64,000 nucleotides of DNA from Cryptomeria japonica (taxonomy: Eukaryota > Streptophyta > Pinopsida > Cupressales > Cupressaceae). Of the stretch, positions 12,635-22,049 are shown one piece after another. The position numbers were made by a program, and so were the translations under genes. How positions within the stretch are numbered: position 1 is the first letter of the stretch; every line of letters starts with the position of its first letter. The notes below the pieces were generated by a model. That model was not told the DNA's origin. It searched no databases and saw only the letters and a list, made by a program, of their open reading frames with translations. The stretch covers positions 234,681,303 through 234,745,302 of the forward strand of contig NC_081415.1 in assembly GCF_030272615.1 (NCBI RefSeq), given 5' to 3'.

Positions 12635-15280
12635 TCAAATAGCACTCTGGCCAGATGCTGCTCCACCACTACCCCTGCTCCACCCTCACCATCTCACCGA
12701 GGATGAACCATAACAACACCAAAGCTCTGAACCCTCTGAGACCACTTTTCTCTTGCTCACTAGATCTAGGAATAGCTCAGTGCCCGCTGACTACTCAATA
12801 TCATCTGCTCATATAATCCCCGCCAGTAATCTATCTCCTCCTGAGCCCGCCACATCTCCCTCAGCACCTCCCCAGTTGGACCCTATTCTCTACCTACAAT
12901 TCATTCTCTATCCTACAACACCCTCAATCTGTATACTAGATCATCTCTCTCTCGCATCACTACCCTCAACTCAGCCTCCCATGCAAAAAGTTGGACATCT
13001 CTAGCTGCAATCTCTGCCTCACTATCCTCTAACCGCGTCTACAACTGCATAAGCATAAAATCCCATAGATCTCCCTCTCCTCCACCTGTGGATCCCCCTC
13101 TCATTTCCATAGGATTCTCTCCTCCACCTGTGGCTCCCTCTCCCATCTTCATAGCCTCCTCTCCCCCACCAACATCCCTACCTCTTGCTCTAGTCGCTCC
13201 CTATATCAATGGACCCTGTGATAGTTGTAACAGTTGCCCCCCTCTGCCTCTCCTCTGTAATCATCCTCCTCTACCACCTCTACCTCCAAATCCATCCCCA
13301 CCCCCACCCCCACCACCTCCACTTCCTCCTGCTCCACCAAAACCTCCTCCACCACCTCTCCCATATCCTCCTCCTCCCTCTCCTCCTCCATCTCCTCCAC
13401 CATCTCCTCCTCCTCCACTCATGCCTCCTCTCCTCCTCAGTTGTTGTCTCTTGTCATCCTCAAAAGATGGTATCAGCTCAGCCAGATCTAAAATGCGTGG
13501 AATTAGATGCGTAGTATGATACTGCGTATACTACTCTATCACTCTTGCATCCACAATCTCTGGCCTCCTCTGCCATGGTCTCATCTGTAAGGTTCAAAAC
13601 TCTATCAGGGCCTGATCATAAGGTAACACTAGTCCCCACTAAAACCTCTCCTACACTACCCATGGATACACCCCTGAACCCCTCGACAAACCCTGCCTCC
13701 ATCCAAACTGCCTCATCACTCTCCCTGGCACCTGTCTCTCTACCAAGTAGGATGTACACCCAATCAAAAAATGTGTCATAAATACATATGGTAGCGCCTC
13801 TCCATCATCATCCCAGGGATCGGACTCAAGGTATGGCCTCCATATGACTGTATCTAAATCATCTAAAGCCCGCTGCCAAAGCTCCAACTTCTCCAAATGG
13901 GGCTGGCTCATCAACCCTCCATACATAAACACATAGGGTTGATCTATCTCCCTAAACCTCAAGCTGACTGGCCGTGTGACTGGCAGGTGCTCCCAAGCCT
14001 AGATATGTAGCAATGTGATCCCTACCCTTAGTGATCTACCCTCTCGGTACATTACCTTATGTAAGTCCCTATATAGGTGTGCTAGTACACATGGCCTCCA
14101 TGCATAGCGGGTCCCTTCTATCACCATCTGCTCTATCACTCAAACCCACCTAGTTGCCAATCCATGTGAGCATTGATAGAGGCAAAGCAAACCCTCGATG
14201 ATCCCTGCTAAGAGGCTCATATAGTGCTGCTATATCCTCCCAAGCCACAAAGTCATCCTCAATGTACACATCATCGGCAAAATTCCTCCACATAGCTATT
14301 GTCCCCAGATACTGGTCATAAGAAACAAGCTCCCCCTTGATCAGGATGTGTAGAATCCTCCATACATCCTCCATAGTCACTATCATCTCTCCCATTACTA
14401 AGTGAAATGTGCATGTCTCATTGTGCCATCGCTTCGCCAAGGTTGTTAGTAGACCATGATTCGTCTGAATAATGGGTAGGTACATCATGTCATACAAGCC
14501 CATCGCACAGACGCAATCTATCTCTACCTTTGTCAACTACGCCTGCAACTGTTGTGTGGTAGGATGCCTCTCCTGCATTTATAAGATAGGAAGATCCTCC
14601 TACACATATCAACACTCATATCAGTTATTTTGCTACAAACTTTCTAAATTTTCAACCTAGAATATCAACAAATACTTTGATCAAGTATCTTTGGGTCTCA
14701 ACAGGTAATCGATCATGGCAAACCTAGACTCCAATAGACATTTATCATAAATGATATAGTCTCAACGGGGCTGCTATGATTCATCAAAACAACCAATCAA
14801 TCATTCAAATACGACATCAAGAGATATTTTCTCTAACATTGGGGCATTTGTTTACTACAATCATGCTACTCTGCTTACAATAGCACTACAACTTATGCAC
14901 AACAACTCTAAACACAACAAAGTCGCTAATACAACTACACCATAGTGCTAATACTTGACAAAAGCGCTACAACATCTACTCAAATGCGCTAACATTGCAA
15001 ACGTGCTAATACTATCACTCAATTGTGCTAAATCAACAATCACGCTAAAATTACTATGCAATAGTGCCACTGTGGCACAATGATGCTATTTTAGGCAACA
15101 AAAAGCACTAAAACATGGTTTTAGCGCTATTGTCTTGGTTGGACTTTGACGCTTGAAAAAACATGACAAAAATATATAAAAAAAGAAAATTCAAAATTTG
15201 TGTACTGCTGGTCCGTAGTCGTCTGGCCCCTGGAATTGATGGATCTGCTCTAGCTGGTGATCTGCTATAGACATAGGCAT
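12635..15280 (-). pseudogene. Antisense PMD-glycine-rich-coiled-coil gene in G1 (two exons, decayed)
   Basis: Exon 1 is 15280-15206: an ATG and 25 codons ending PDDYGPA. A phase-0 intron (15205-14600, GT...AG, 606 bp) follows. Exon 2 (14599-12635) opens EDLPIL and encodes a plant mobile domain: KRWHNETCTFHL, GEMIVTMEDVWRILHI, KGELVSYDQYLGTIAMW, WRPYLESDPWDDDGEALPY, and RQVPGRVMRQFGWRQGL. In the same frame come PSFEDDKRQQLRRRGG and a glycine-rich/RGG tail (about 13440-13240). A further Gly-rich stretch and a helical region end SGQSAI then TGA at 12637-12635. Stops are mostly TAG/TGA/TAA where Q, R or W is expected, and there is at least one frameshift between 14149 and 13963. PMD proteins (MAIN/MAIL family) act in plant development and silencing, and TE-borne PMDs are known. 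The role here is unknown. Confidence 0.8.
14600..15205 (-). other. Predicted phase-0 intron of the G1 antisense gene, with motif array
   Basis: On the minus strand the donor is CAGCA|GTACAC and the acceptor TATGTGTAG|GAGGAT. The G2 copy has CAGCG|GTATGT and TGTGTGTAG|GAGGAT at the same places. Joining the exons keeps the frame in both copies. The part at 14868-15135 holds about a dozen degenerate TTAGCGCTATTG / TTAGCACTTTTG motifs (minus-strand reading), roughly 20 bases apart. Confidence 0.7.
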
Positions 15281-15378
15281 GATGACCACTGCTCACTCCT
15301 TTGCCAAAAGTCACTATCAGAGCTCCAAATTGCCAGGGAGATAAGTGCAAATGAGCTTGTTTTTACCCCTAACCCCCC

Positions 15379-15385
15379 ATATATA
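15379..15385 (-). promoter_or_regulatory. TATA box of the antisense gene in G1
   Basis: The minus strand reads GGTATATATGGGGGGTTAGGG. The TATA core ends 99 bases before the ATG at 15280. The G2 copy has TATATATGGGGGTGAAGGGG at 46311-46305, also 99 bases from its ATG. Equal spacing in two diverged copies supports a real promoter independent of the LTR. Confidence 0.65.
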
Positions 15386-15686
15386 CCCTCCAACCCTACC
15401 CCTAATTCACCCTGCTCACCGTCGTGGTCCCTGTGAACTTTCCATGCCTCTCATTTCTCTATTTTACCCTCATTTTCTCCCATTCTTTCACAATTATTGC
15501 TAATTTCTTCTCTTCTACCTCCCCTCAACTTCTTTATCTTTTTCAAGAGATCGCTTGATTTTTCAAAAAACAAAATCGACCCATCTCTCGAGGCGACATA
15601 CCACCCACTAAATTAACATTTATGGGGCATATTTCTTCACACCTATCTTTCTTTCTTTGAAATGACCTGATAAACCGCACCATCTC

Positions 15687-15699
15687 AAAGAGGGGAAAA
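15687..15699 (+). other. G1 polypurine tract
   Basis: AAAGAGGGGAAAA lies directly before the TG of the 3' LTR. The G2 equivalent at 46609-46621 is degraded (AAAGATGGGCAAA). Confidence 0.85.
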
Positions 15700-17173
15700 T
15701 GTAGTCACATAAATTTCTCCACTTAATTAAATGAATATTTACTATTTATTTGATTATTTAATCACTAGTCATCAGTTAATTAAATTAACATTTAATTAAT
15801 TCATCTCTAAACTCTTCTGCTATATAAATAAATTATCCAATTTATTTAAATTAATTCATTAAAACCACACTCTAACAATCAATTAAATGAATAAAACATA
15901 TTTATTTAATTTGACCCACTTTTTTCCTTTAAATAAATAAATAAATATTTATTTAAATCCCTAAACTACCCCCCCCCACTTGTATTCTCCTACAAATGCA
16001 AGTTGCACCTATTTGGTTGAAATAATGAATTTTAGTTTAATTAAAATCCTATTTTCTCTCACCCACCAAACCCACTTGTTCTTCTAAACCCATTCTAGAT
16101 TCTTCTAAACCATTTCTAATTAGCCTAATCCTATCCCCTAATTATTGTCATATTCCTAAGCAACTTGGAGTCACTTCTCAAAGCCTCCAAAGTCTTTGAA
16201 AAGCATTAAATGGCATTTATCCTCCCACAAGTTAACCCCTAAAGTCTTCCAAACTATTAATGGTTCTTACATAACCATTTATGGATCTTACATAACCATT
16301 TATGATTAAGCTCAACTCACCCACATGGTTAGAGACTTTCCCTCTAACTCAACCCCCAATTAACTCATGGGTCTCTTGAAGCATTCATTGCTTTGACCAT
16401 GGTTATCCTCACTAACTCTCGCACAAGAGTTTGTCCATTGGATAAAGGCATTATTCATTAGATAAAGGCTTTATTCATTCAACTCAACACTAACCTTACC
16501 TCCTAAGGTAACCCTCAAGTCATCTCAAACATTTAATGCATCTTTCCTCTCCTCTCAAGCCATCTCATGTTGACATTTGTCATCTTGGGATTGGGTTGAA
16601 AGCCCTCACATGGATCACAAATCCATCAATCCTAGCCCTTGTTGAGATTACTCAATCTCAACCATCCATTGCTCTATTTTTCCTATAAATAGATCCCATT
16701 CCTTCATAATCCAGATCCATAAATCTTGTATGCATCTAACCTATAGTAAAATTAAGAGAGCATTTAGGAACAATTACTTTGTTATTTTTATTAAAATTAA
16801 CATAGATAATTAGGTTCTTTCTTTCATAATTAGTTTGTTTACACTTGCATTTATATAATCTTCATTTTCATAATCTTGAACCTCCATAAGACATCCATAA
16901 TAGTGCAAAAATTTGTTGAGAGCTACACTCATGTGGAACTTGGAGAGGAGAGGAACAAGGGAGGAGCAACTATGAGCATGTTGGCAAGCATTTGGGAGTG
17001 TTTTGTGTCTTTTCTCTATTTTTGTATGCTTGCTATGATTTGTTTAATATCTCTCTTGATATGCATGCTTAGGATTGTAGTTTCTTTCAACTTTCGTTGT
17101 TGTTTGATACTAACTAACACTAACATTTGAATGACTTGTCTTGTGTTCCTAACATCCTTTTTGTAGTGCATCA
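15700..17173 (+). repeat. G1 3' LTR (1,474 bp)
   Basis: It starts TGTAGTCACATAAAT and ends TAGTGCATCA. It is the same family as the LTRs of G2 (1,481 bp) and G3 (1,469 bp). Landmarks include an AT-rich TTAATTAAATTAA section, TATAAATAG at 16684-16692 and the hydrophobic micro-ORF at 16972-17130. The bases after it (ATTAC, 17174-17178) are the expected right target duplication, whose partner is outside the window. Confidence 0.92.
16684..16692 (+). promoter_or_regulatory. TATA box in G1 LTR
   Basis: TATAAATAG within CCTATAAATAGATCCC. The same box is conserved in every Tat LTR here: 19112-19120, 29796-29804, 40343-40351 and 47611-47619. It marks the U3/R region of the sense transcript. Confidence 0.85.
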
Positions 17174-18138
17174 ATTACTGTTTGATTTCCCCTTGTAATA
17201 GTCATTCTCTTTGAAAAGAATGTAATCTTTGGGATTTTGGGTTTAGAGAGTCCTATATCTACTATCTGTTTTTCTTGTTTTTGTTCATTGCCTTTTGTAG
17301 ATCTTGAGATTGTATCATGATTGCATCTATGAGCTTAAGGGCTCCATTCAACAAAGAGACTGGGAGAACTCTGTCAACTTGGTGTAGTGCCCTTAGTTTA
17401 TTCATTTGCTAGTTTGGCAAGTTTGATTTGACTGTCATTTGTCCCTTTGAATGCACTATCATGTCTCTTAGAATGTAGATCCTTTTGACTATTATTACTA
17501 TCTTAGGGTTATCAATGTATATCTTTGCTTTGATGTCTTCTCCACACTATACTAAAGGTTACTATGAATTCTTTATCTTTGTTTTTTTGAAAATGGCCTG
17601 GTCTTTAGAGGGCTGCATTCTATTGAGCACTTTTTTATTGACTTTGATCCTTGATTGATATAGGTCTATTCTTATATTTGTGCTCTTGTCTCGGACCTTT
17701 CACTTACTGTAAAATTTGGCATGCAATGATGTTGTAGTAGTTGTCATAGGTACTTTCTTTCTGTGGCTCTGTGTTGCATTGCTTAGGATATTCACCTCTC
17801 ATGCCTACAAAGCCCATGACCTACCCTTTTATAGTCTTTGTGTAGATTACTTTCTTTGATATGTACTTGCATTGCTGCCTTTTTTTCCATTTTTGAGAAC
17901 TTTTCCCCTTGTGTTTGATGATAATTCATTGTTCTTTTATCCCTACTATTTGATTAATACACTTTTCCATTGTGATTAAGGGTTGCTCAATTTTTTTTCC
18001 TTGGAGTTGCCTTCTTGATGATGTTTTGCCACTAGGATCTCAATATATTTGGATTGTAAACTTATTTCAAACCCTCTGCCATTGTCCTCTAATCTCTCAT
18101 TTGATCTTGTCTTCTTTGACTATTAGGAAACTTTCATT
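17174..18138. other. Unassigned DNA between G1 and G2
   Basis: About 1 kb, T-rich, with no reading frame, LTR ends or repeats that I can place. Apart from the presumptive G1 target duplication at its start, it is the left flank of G2. It is continuous with 55486 onward once G2 is removed. Confidence 0.6.
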
Positions 18139-18143
18139 CTTTC
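18139..18143. repeat. Target-site duplication CTTTC, left copy (G2)
   Basis: CTTTC precedes the G2 5' LTR and is repeated exactly at 55481-55485 after its 3' LTR, 37 kb away. This ties the two distant LTRs to one insertion. Confidence 0.92.
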
Positions 18144-19624
18144 TGTAGTCACATAAATATGTCTAGTTTAATTAAATGAACATTTGATATTTATTTGATT
18201 AAAAACCCACTAGCCATTAGTTAATTAAATTAATAGTTAATTAATTCATCCTCAAACATTTTCCTATTAATTAAATAAATTATTCAATTTATTTTAATTA
18301 ATTCATTAAACTAAATTCACAATCAATTAAATAAATAAATCTTATTTATTTCATTTTAACCCCCTTTCCTCTTTTAAATAAATTAAAACATTTTTTTTAA
18401 ATCATTAAATTCCCCCCACTTGCATTCTCCTAAAAATGCAAGTTGCACCTATTTGTTGAAGTAAATGAATTTTATTTTAATAAAAATCTTATTTTCCCTC
18501 ACCCACCAAACCCACTTGCAATCCTAAATCCCCTTCTAGACTCTTCTAACCACTTTCTAACCATTCCTAATTAGCCTAACCCATTCCCTAATTGTTGTCA
18601 CATTCCTAAGCAACTTGGAGTCACTTCTCAAAGACTCTAAAGTCTTTGAAAAGCCTTAAATAATTTATGTGTTTAACAATTTAACCTCTAAAGTCTTCCA
18701 AACCACTAATGGCTCTTACATAACCATTTATGGTTAAATCCACTTGCACCCATTGTTAGGGACTTTGACCCCTAACTCAACCCTCATGTAACCCATGTGT
18801 CTCCTCAAGGATTTATTCCTTTGACCATGGTTATCCTCACTAACTCTTGCACAAGAGTTTATCCATTGGATAAAATCTTTATTCTTTGGATAATGAATTT
18901 ATTCACTCAACTCAACGTTAACCTTACCTCCCAAGTTAACCATTAGGTCATGTCAAGCATTTAATGCTTCTTCCCTCTCCCATCAACCCCTCTCATGTTG
19001 ACACTTGTCATCTCAAGATTAGGTTGAAAGTCCTCACATGGATCTCAAACCATTCAATCCCGACCCTTGTTGAGATTACTCAATCTCATCCATCCATTGC
19101 TCCATTTTACCTATAAATAGAGCTCATTTCTTCATAATCCAGATCCTGAAAAACTTGTATGCATTTACCTTATAGAAAATTTTCAAGAGAGAATTTACCC
19201 TAAATCACTAATATATTGTTATGTTGGACTAAAATAAATCATTTTCATTTCATAGCATCTAATATTAGTTTGTTTTACATTGGCATTTGCATAGTTAATC
19301 ATTTTCAATCTTGAACCTCCATAAGGCATCCATAGTGCAAAAAGCTACTGAGAGCTACACTCATTGGGAAATTGGAGAGGAGAGGAACAAGGAAGGAGAA
19401 GCTACCAAAATGGTAGAGAGCATTTGGATATGTTTAGTTGCATCTCTTAGATTCATTAAGCTTTTTATTTGTTGTGTAGTGTCTTCCTTGATATACTTGC
19501 TTAGGATAGTGTTTAATCTTTGATTTGCTAACGCTAATAACTAACACTCATTTCTTGTGCTTCTATATGTGTGTGTAGCAATCAAACAGGTTTTTCTAAC
19601 AATCCTCCATTTTGCAGAGCATCA
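18144..19624 (+). repeat. G2 5' LTR (1,481 bp)
   Basis: It begins TGTAGTCACATAAAT and ends TTGCAGAGCATCA, immediately before the primer site spacer. TATAAATAG lies at 19112-19120. Its partner is 46622-47764 joined to 55123-55480. Confidence 0.93.
19410..19523 (+). CDS. Hydrophobic micro-ORF in Tat LTR (37 codons)
   Basis: This ATG-started frame, about 290 bases after the TATA box, encodes MVESIWICLVA... with a hydrophobic stretch to VSSLIYLLRIVFNL. Equivalent frames stay open at 16972-17130, 30101-30211 and 40641-40751. The copy at 55266 stops early. The open frame also extends ~33 codons upstream of the ATG without an upstream ATG (QK..E.YT..E.GEERNK). LTR copies are homologous DNA, so conservation alone does not prove translation. 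Function unknown. Confidence 0.35.
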   Translation: MVESIWICLVASLRFIKLFICCVVSSLIYLLRIVFNL

Positions 19625-19626
19625 TT

Positions 19627-19644
19627 TGGTGAACCCGACATGAA
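19627..19644 (+). other. G2 primer-binding site
   Basis: TGGTGAACCCGACATGAA starts two bases after the LTR end. G3 has TGGTGAACCCGACGTGAA at 30306-30323. It is not the tRNA-iMet site used by the copia elements. I cannot name the primer tRNA from memory with confidence. Confidence 0.8.
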
Positions 19645-19698
19645 TCCAACACCAAGATTTCCAAAACTACTAACTTTTTTGTTTAAATTGTCACACAG

Positions 19699-20130
19699 GT
19701 TGCACTTTAGCACTTTTGAATGCATTTTAGCGCTTGCAAAACTTCCTTAGTGAGCGCTTTTGTTCACCAAAATAGCGCTATTGTTTGTAAAATAACATTA
19801 TTGACCGTAGTTTAGCACTTTTGCATTTAGAGTAGCGCTTTTGTCATTAGTTTAGCGCATTTGTGCTCCCTGTTTGACAAAATTTATTTATGTCCAACAG
19901 ACTCTTGCAGTGCTATTGACCATAGCTTAGCACATTTGTAATGATTTTAGTGCATCTGTTAGGTAATTAGCACTTTCAAGTTAAATAGCGCTTCTGTGTT
20001 TCCACAGAGTGGCGCTATTGTAACATAAAGTTGTAATTTTTTACTTTGTAACTGCAAATCAGAACTTAGGCTTGTGGAAGCCCACCCATACCTCATTTTT
20101 TTTTTACTAACTGTTTGGTTGTTTGCGCAG
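19699..20130 (+). other. Predicted leader intron of the G2 sense transcript, with motif array
   Basis: A donor-like CACACAG|GTTGCAC opens the segment. A perfect plant branch-point consensus TACTAAC (20105-20111), then TGTTTGGTTGTTTGCGCAG|GA, closes it at 20130. G3 has CACACAG|GTCGCGC (30384), TACTAAC (30682-30688) and GTGCAG|GT (30706). Between them lie many TTAGCGCTTTTG / TAGCGCTATTG motifs (about 19700-20010). The acceptor side is convincing. The donor is weaker because GTTGC and GTCGC are poor donors. Confidence 0.5.
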
Positions 20131-21463
20131 GATTGAAGGAGTTAGATTAGAAAGCATTTGAGTTTCTTTCTTTAACTTTGTTTTCTTTCAAAGTTGGATA
20201 AAATAAATTCACTTTCTTTTTGGCTTAAAAATTGAACTTCACACTTCATTTTGGGTTCTAAAATTAATCACACTTTTTAGATTGGGCTTAAAAAAACCTC
20301 ATTGTACAAAAATAAAAAGAGCAACAAACTCAAATCCCACAAATTTGCTTTCTTTGCGAGTCAGGATTCATTTGTATTTTGGGTTTTAAAACAAGACAAC
20401 ACAAACTTTATTTCTTGCATCAAAGTTAAAATCCACAACCAACACTTCCTTTTTTGCAAAGGTAAAAAGAACAATCAACTTGTCAAAAGTTTTCTTGTTT
20501 CCAAAAGTGATTTACTTCAAGCTAACATGTTTCAAAATTAGTTGACCAGGATTTTAAATTCCTAGTTTACCAAACATTTTGCATTTGAAGTTAAAAAGAA
20601 CACCATGATTGTTGGAGCAACATCTCCAAATAGTTAGATCACACTGTAATGAAAAATGGTTAAAAAGAACAAGAAATTTTTTTGATTGACACACTTATGC
20701 AAATTTTGTCGAGTGGTCCTACTTCTAACACACACTATCCTCTCCCATGAATTTTGTGGTCCTAAGTGCAAGATAAAAGTGTTAGTAACACTCAAAGTTT
20801 ATCTTTGTAAGAGAGTCCTACCAAGAGATACATCACACTTGGGAACGACCTCACGTAGTAAATTCTTCAAGCCGCTATAGAAATCAGGTGTGAGTGAAAG
20901 CTATAGCCTTGAGTATAGTTGTTCCTACAGTGTAACTTGCTAAAAGGACAACTGGGCTCCACCACAAGTTAGAAGGTTCTTAACTGAGTCACTGTAGAAT
21001 GAATTTATGTCCAAAAACATAAAAAATTACTATTTATGTAGAAGCCCACTTGTTCTATTGATTGAGGATATTTGTGAGAAGTTCAGTGCAAGAGCATAGA
21101 TGGTTTTTCTCCCAAGATACTCACCATACATATTTCCTTGAGTAAAAACATAGCTTTTTGAAAGGCTACTTGTAGATTGATAAAAGTGGTGACTACCCCA
21201 TCATACGGATCATCTGTTTGTTATGCTCGTGCAAAACTTAGTATATCACATCCTTACCTGCCACGACAGGATCCATAAGGTATGTAGTACCAAAGTTGAA
21301 GAAATATCAAGATGTGGGCTAAAAATATCACAACTGGCCATTTGACCTTAGGGATAAAGTGTGTTTGAAGTGTCTTTATTTTGTGTCAAGACTAGTGATA
21401 AACAGAGTCGACTTCAGGCTTTTTGGAAAACCATACTCAAAAACATTTGGAAAAAGGGGTCAT
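20131..21463 (+). other. G2 untranslated leader, downstream part
   Basis: No credible coding sequence. It matches 30707-32005 of G3 in order, for example GTTGGAGCAACATCTCCAAA at about 20609 and 31150. It probably contains packaging and translation signals for the missing gag. At 21460-21463 it ends in TCAT, the junction of the gag deletion. Confidence 0.7.
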
Positions 21464-22049
21464 CACTGTGTCTCACTTTCTCAAAAAGTGACAATACATC
21501 CTTCCAACAACCTCATAACGCCTCACTCCATATTGAAGGCTTTATCAACCATGAAAGGATCAAGTGAGTCTTGATTGATAATGGTGCAAGCCTAAATATC
21601 TATAGACTAGAATTGGTCACAGCATTGGGATATGCAGTTGAATCAGTGGATGCCCGTAAAAAAATAACAATAAAAGCTTATGATGATGCAGAGCCTTCAT
21701 CAAAAGGAGCAGTTGTGTTACCAATCTGAGTAGGTTCAGTGGTGAAGCACATCATATGTCAAGTTCTGGACCTTCCTCTACCATATAATTTGTTGTTAGG
21801 AAGACCTTGGATACACGCCATGCAATCTATTCCATCCACCTATCATGAGTGTATCAAGTTCCTGCATAATGGTGTAGAAATTACAATCCTAGGTGATGCA
21901 AATTCATTTGCATATTCTATTAATATAAATCATCAACCCCAGATATTACCGTTCTCAACAACAAAGAAGCTATCTCATCCACATCATATGTAAATCCAGC
22001 CTCTCTTTCCATTTCAAACACCACTATACCCAAGCAAGAGAAGCTAAAA
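21464..22049 (+). pseudogene. pol: G2 protease (retropepsin)
   Basis: The aspartic protease active site reads VLIDNGASLNIY (about 21570), followed by ELVTALGYAVESVDARKKITIKAYDDAE and the second-half signature NLLLGRPWIHAMQ. Plant Tat proteases often carry DxGxS-type sites, and here the catalytic aspartate is kept. Stops occur before the active site (21566-21568) and at 21727-21729. The protease is fused directly to leader sequence because gag is deleted, so it would not be expressed from this copy. Confidence 0.85.

Larger units (their letters stand above)
1..17173 (+). mobile_element. G1: Ty3/gypsy Tat-lineage element, 5' end outside window, split by copia C1
   Basis: This plus-strand element runs from a pre-RT linker at the window edge to a 3' LTR ending at 17173. 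Its order is linker, RT, RNase H, second RNase H, integrase, long 3' region with an antisense gene, polypurine tract and LTR. The second RNase H between the first RNase H and the integrase is the hallmark of the Tat group of plant Ty3/gypsy elements. The 5' LTR, leader and gag are not in the window. C1 occupies 1527-8166. All reading frames are broken, so the copy is dead. The LTR and internal sequence are closely related to those of G2 and G3. Confidence 0.9.

Noticed and set aside
13088-13519. Proline-rich plus-strand frame (and 44169-44438 in G2)
   Set aside because: It is the complement of the glycine-rich tail of the antisense PMD gene, which has better support from motifs, splice sites and a promoter.
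14868-15135. Motif array considered as a CRISPR-like or satellite array
   Set aside because: Repeats are short, degenerate and unevenly spaced, in a plant retrotransposon. There are no constant repeats with unique spacers.
17179-18138. Possible host gene fragment between G1 and G2
   Set aside because: No open frame of useful length, no splice pattern and no recognisable protein motif on either strand.
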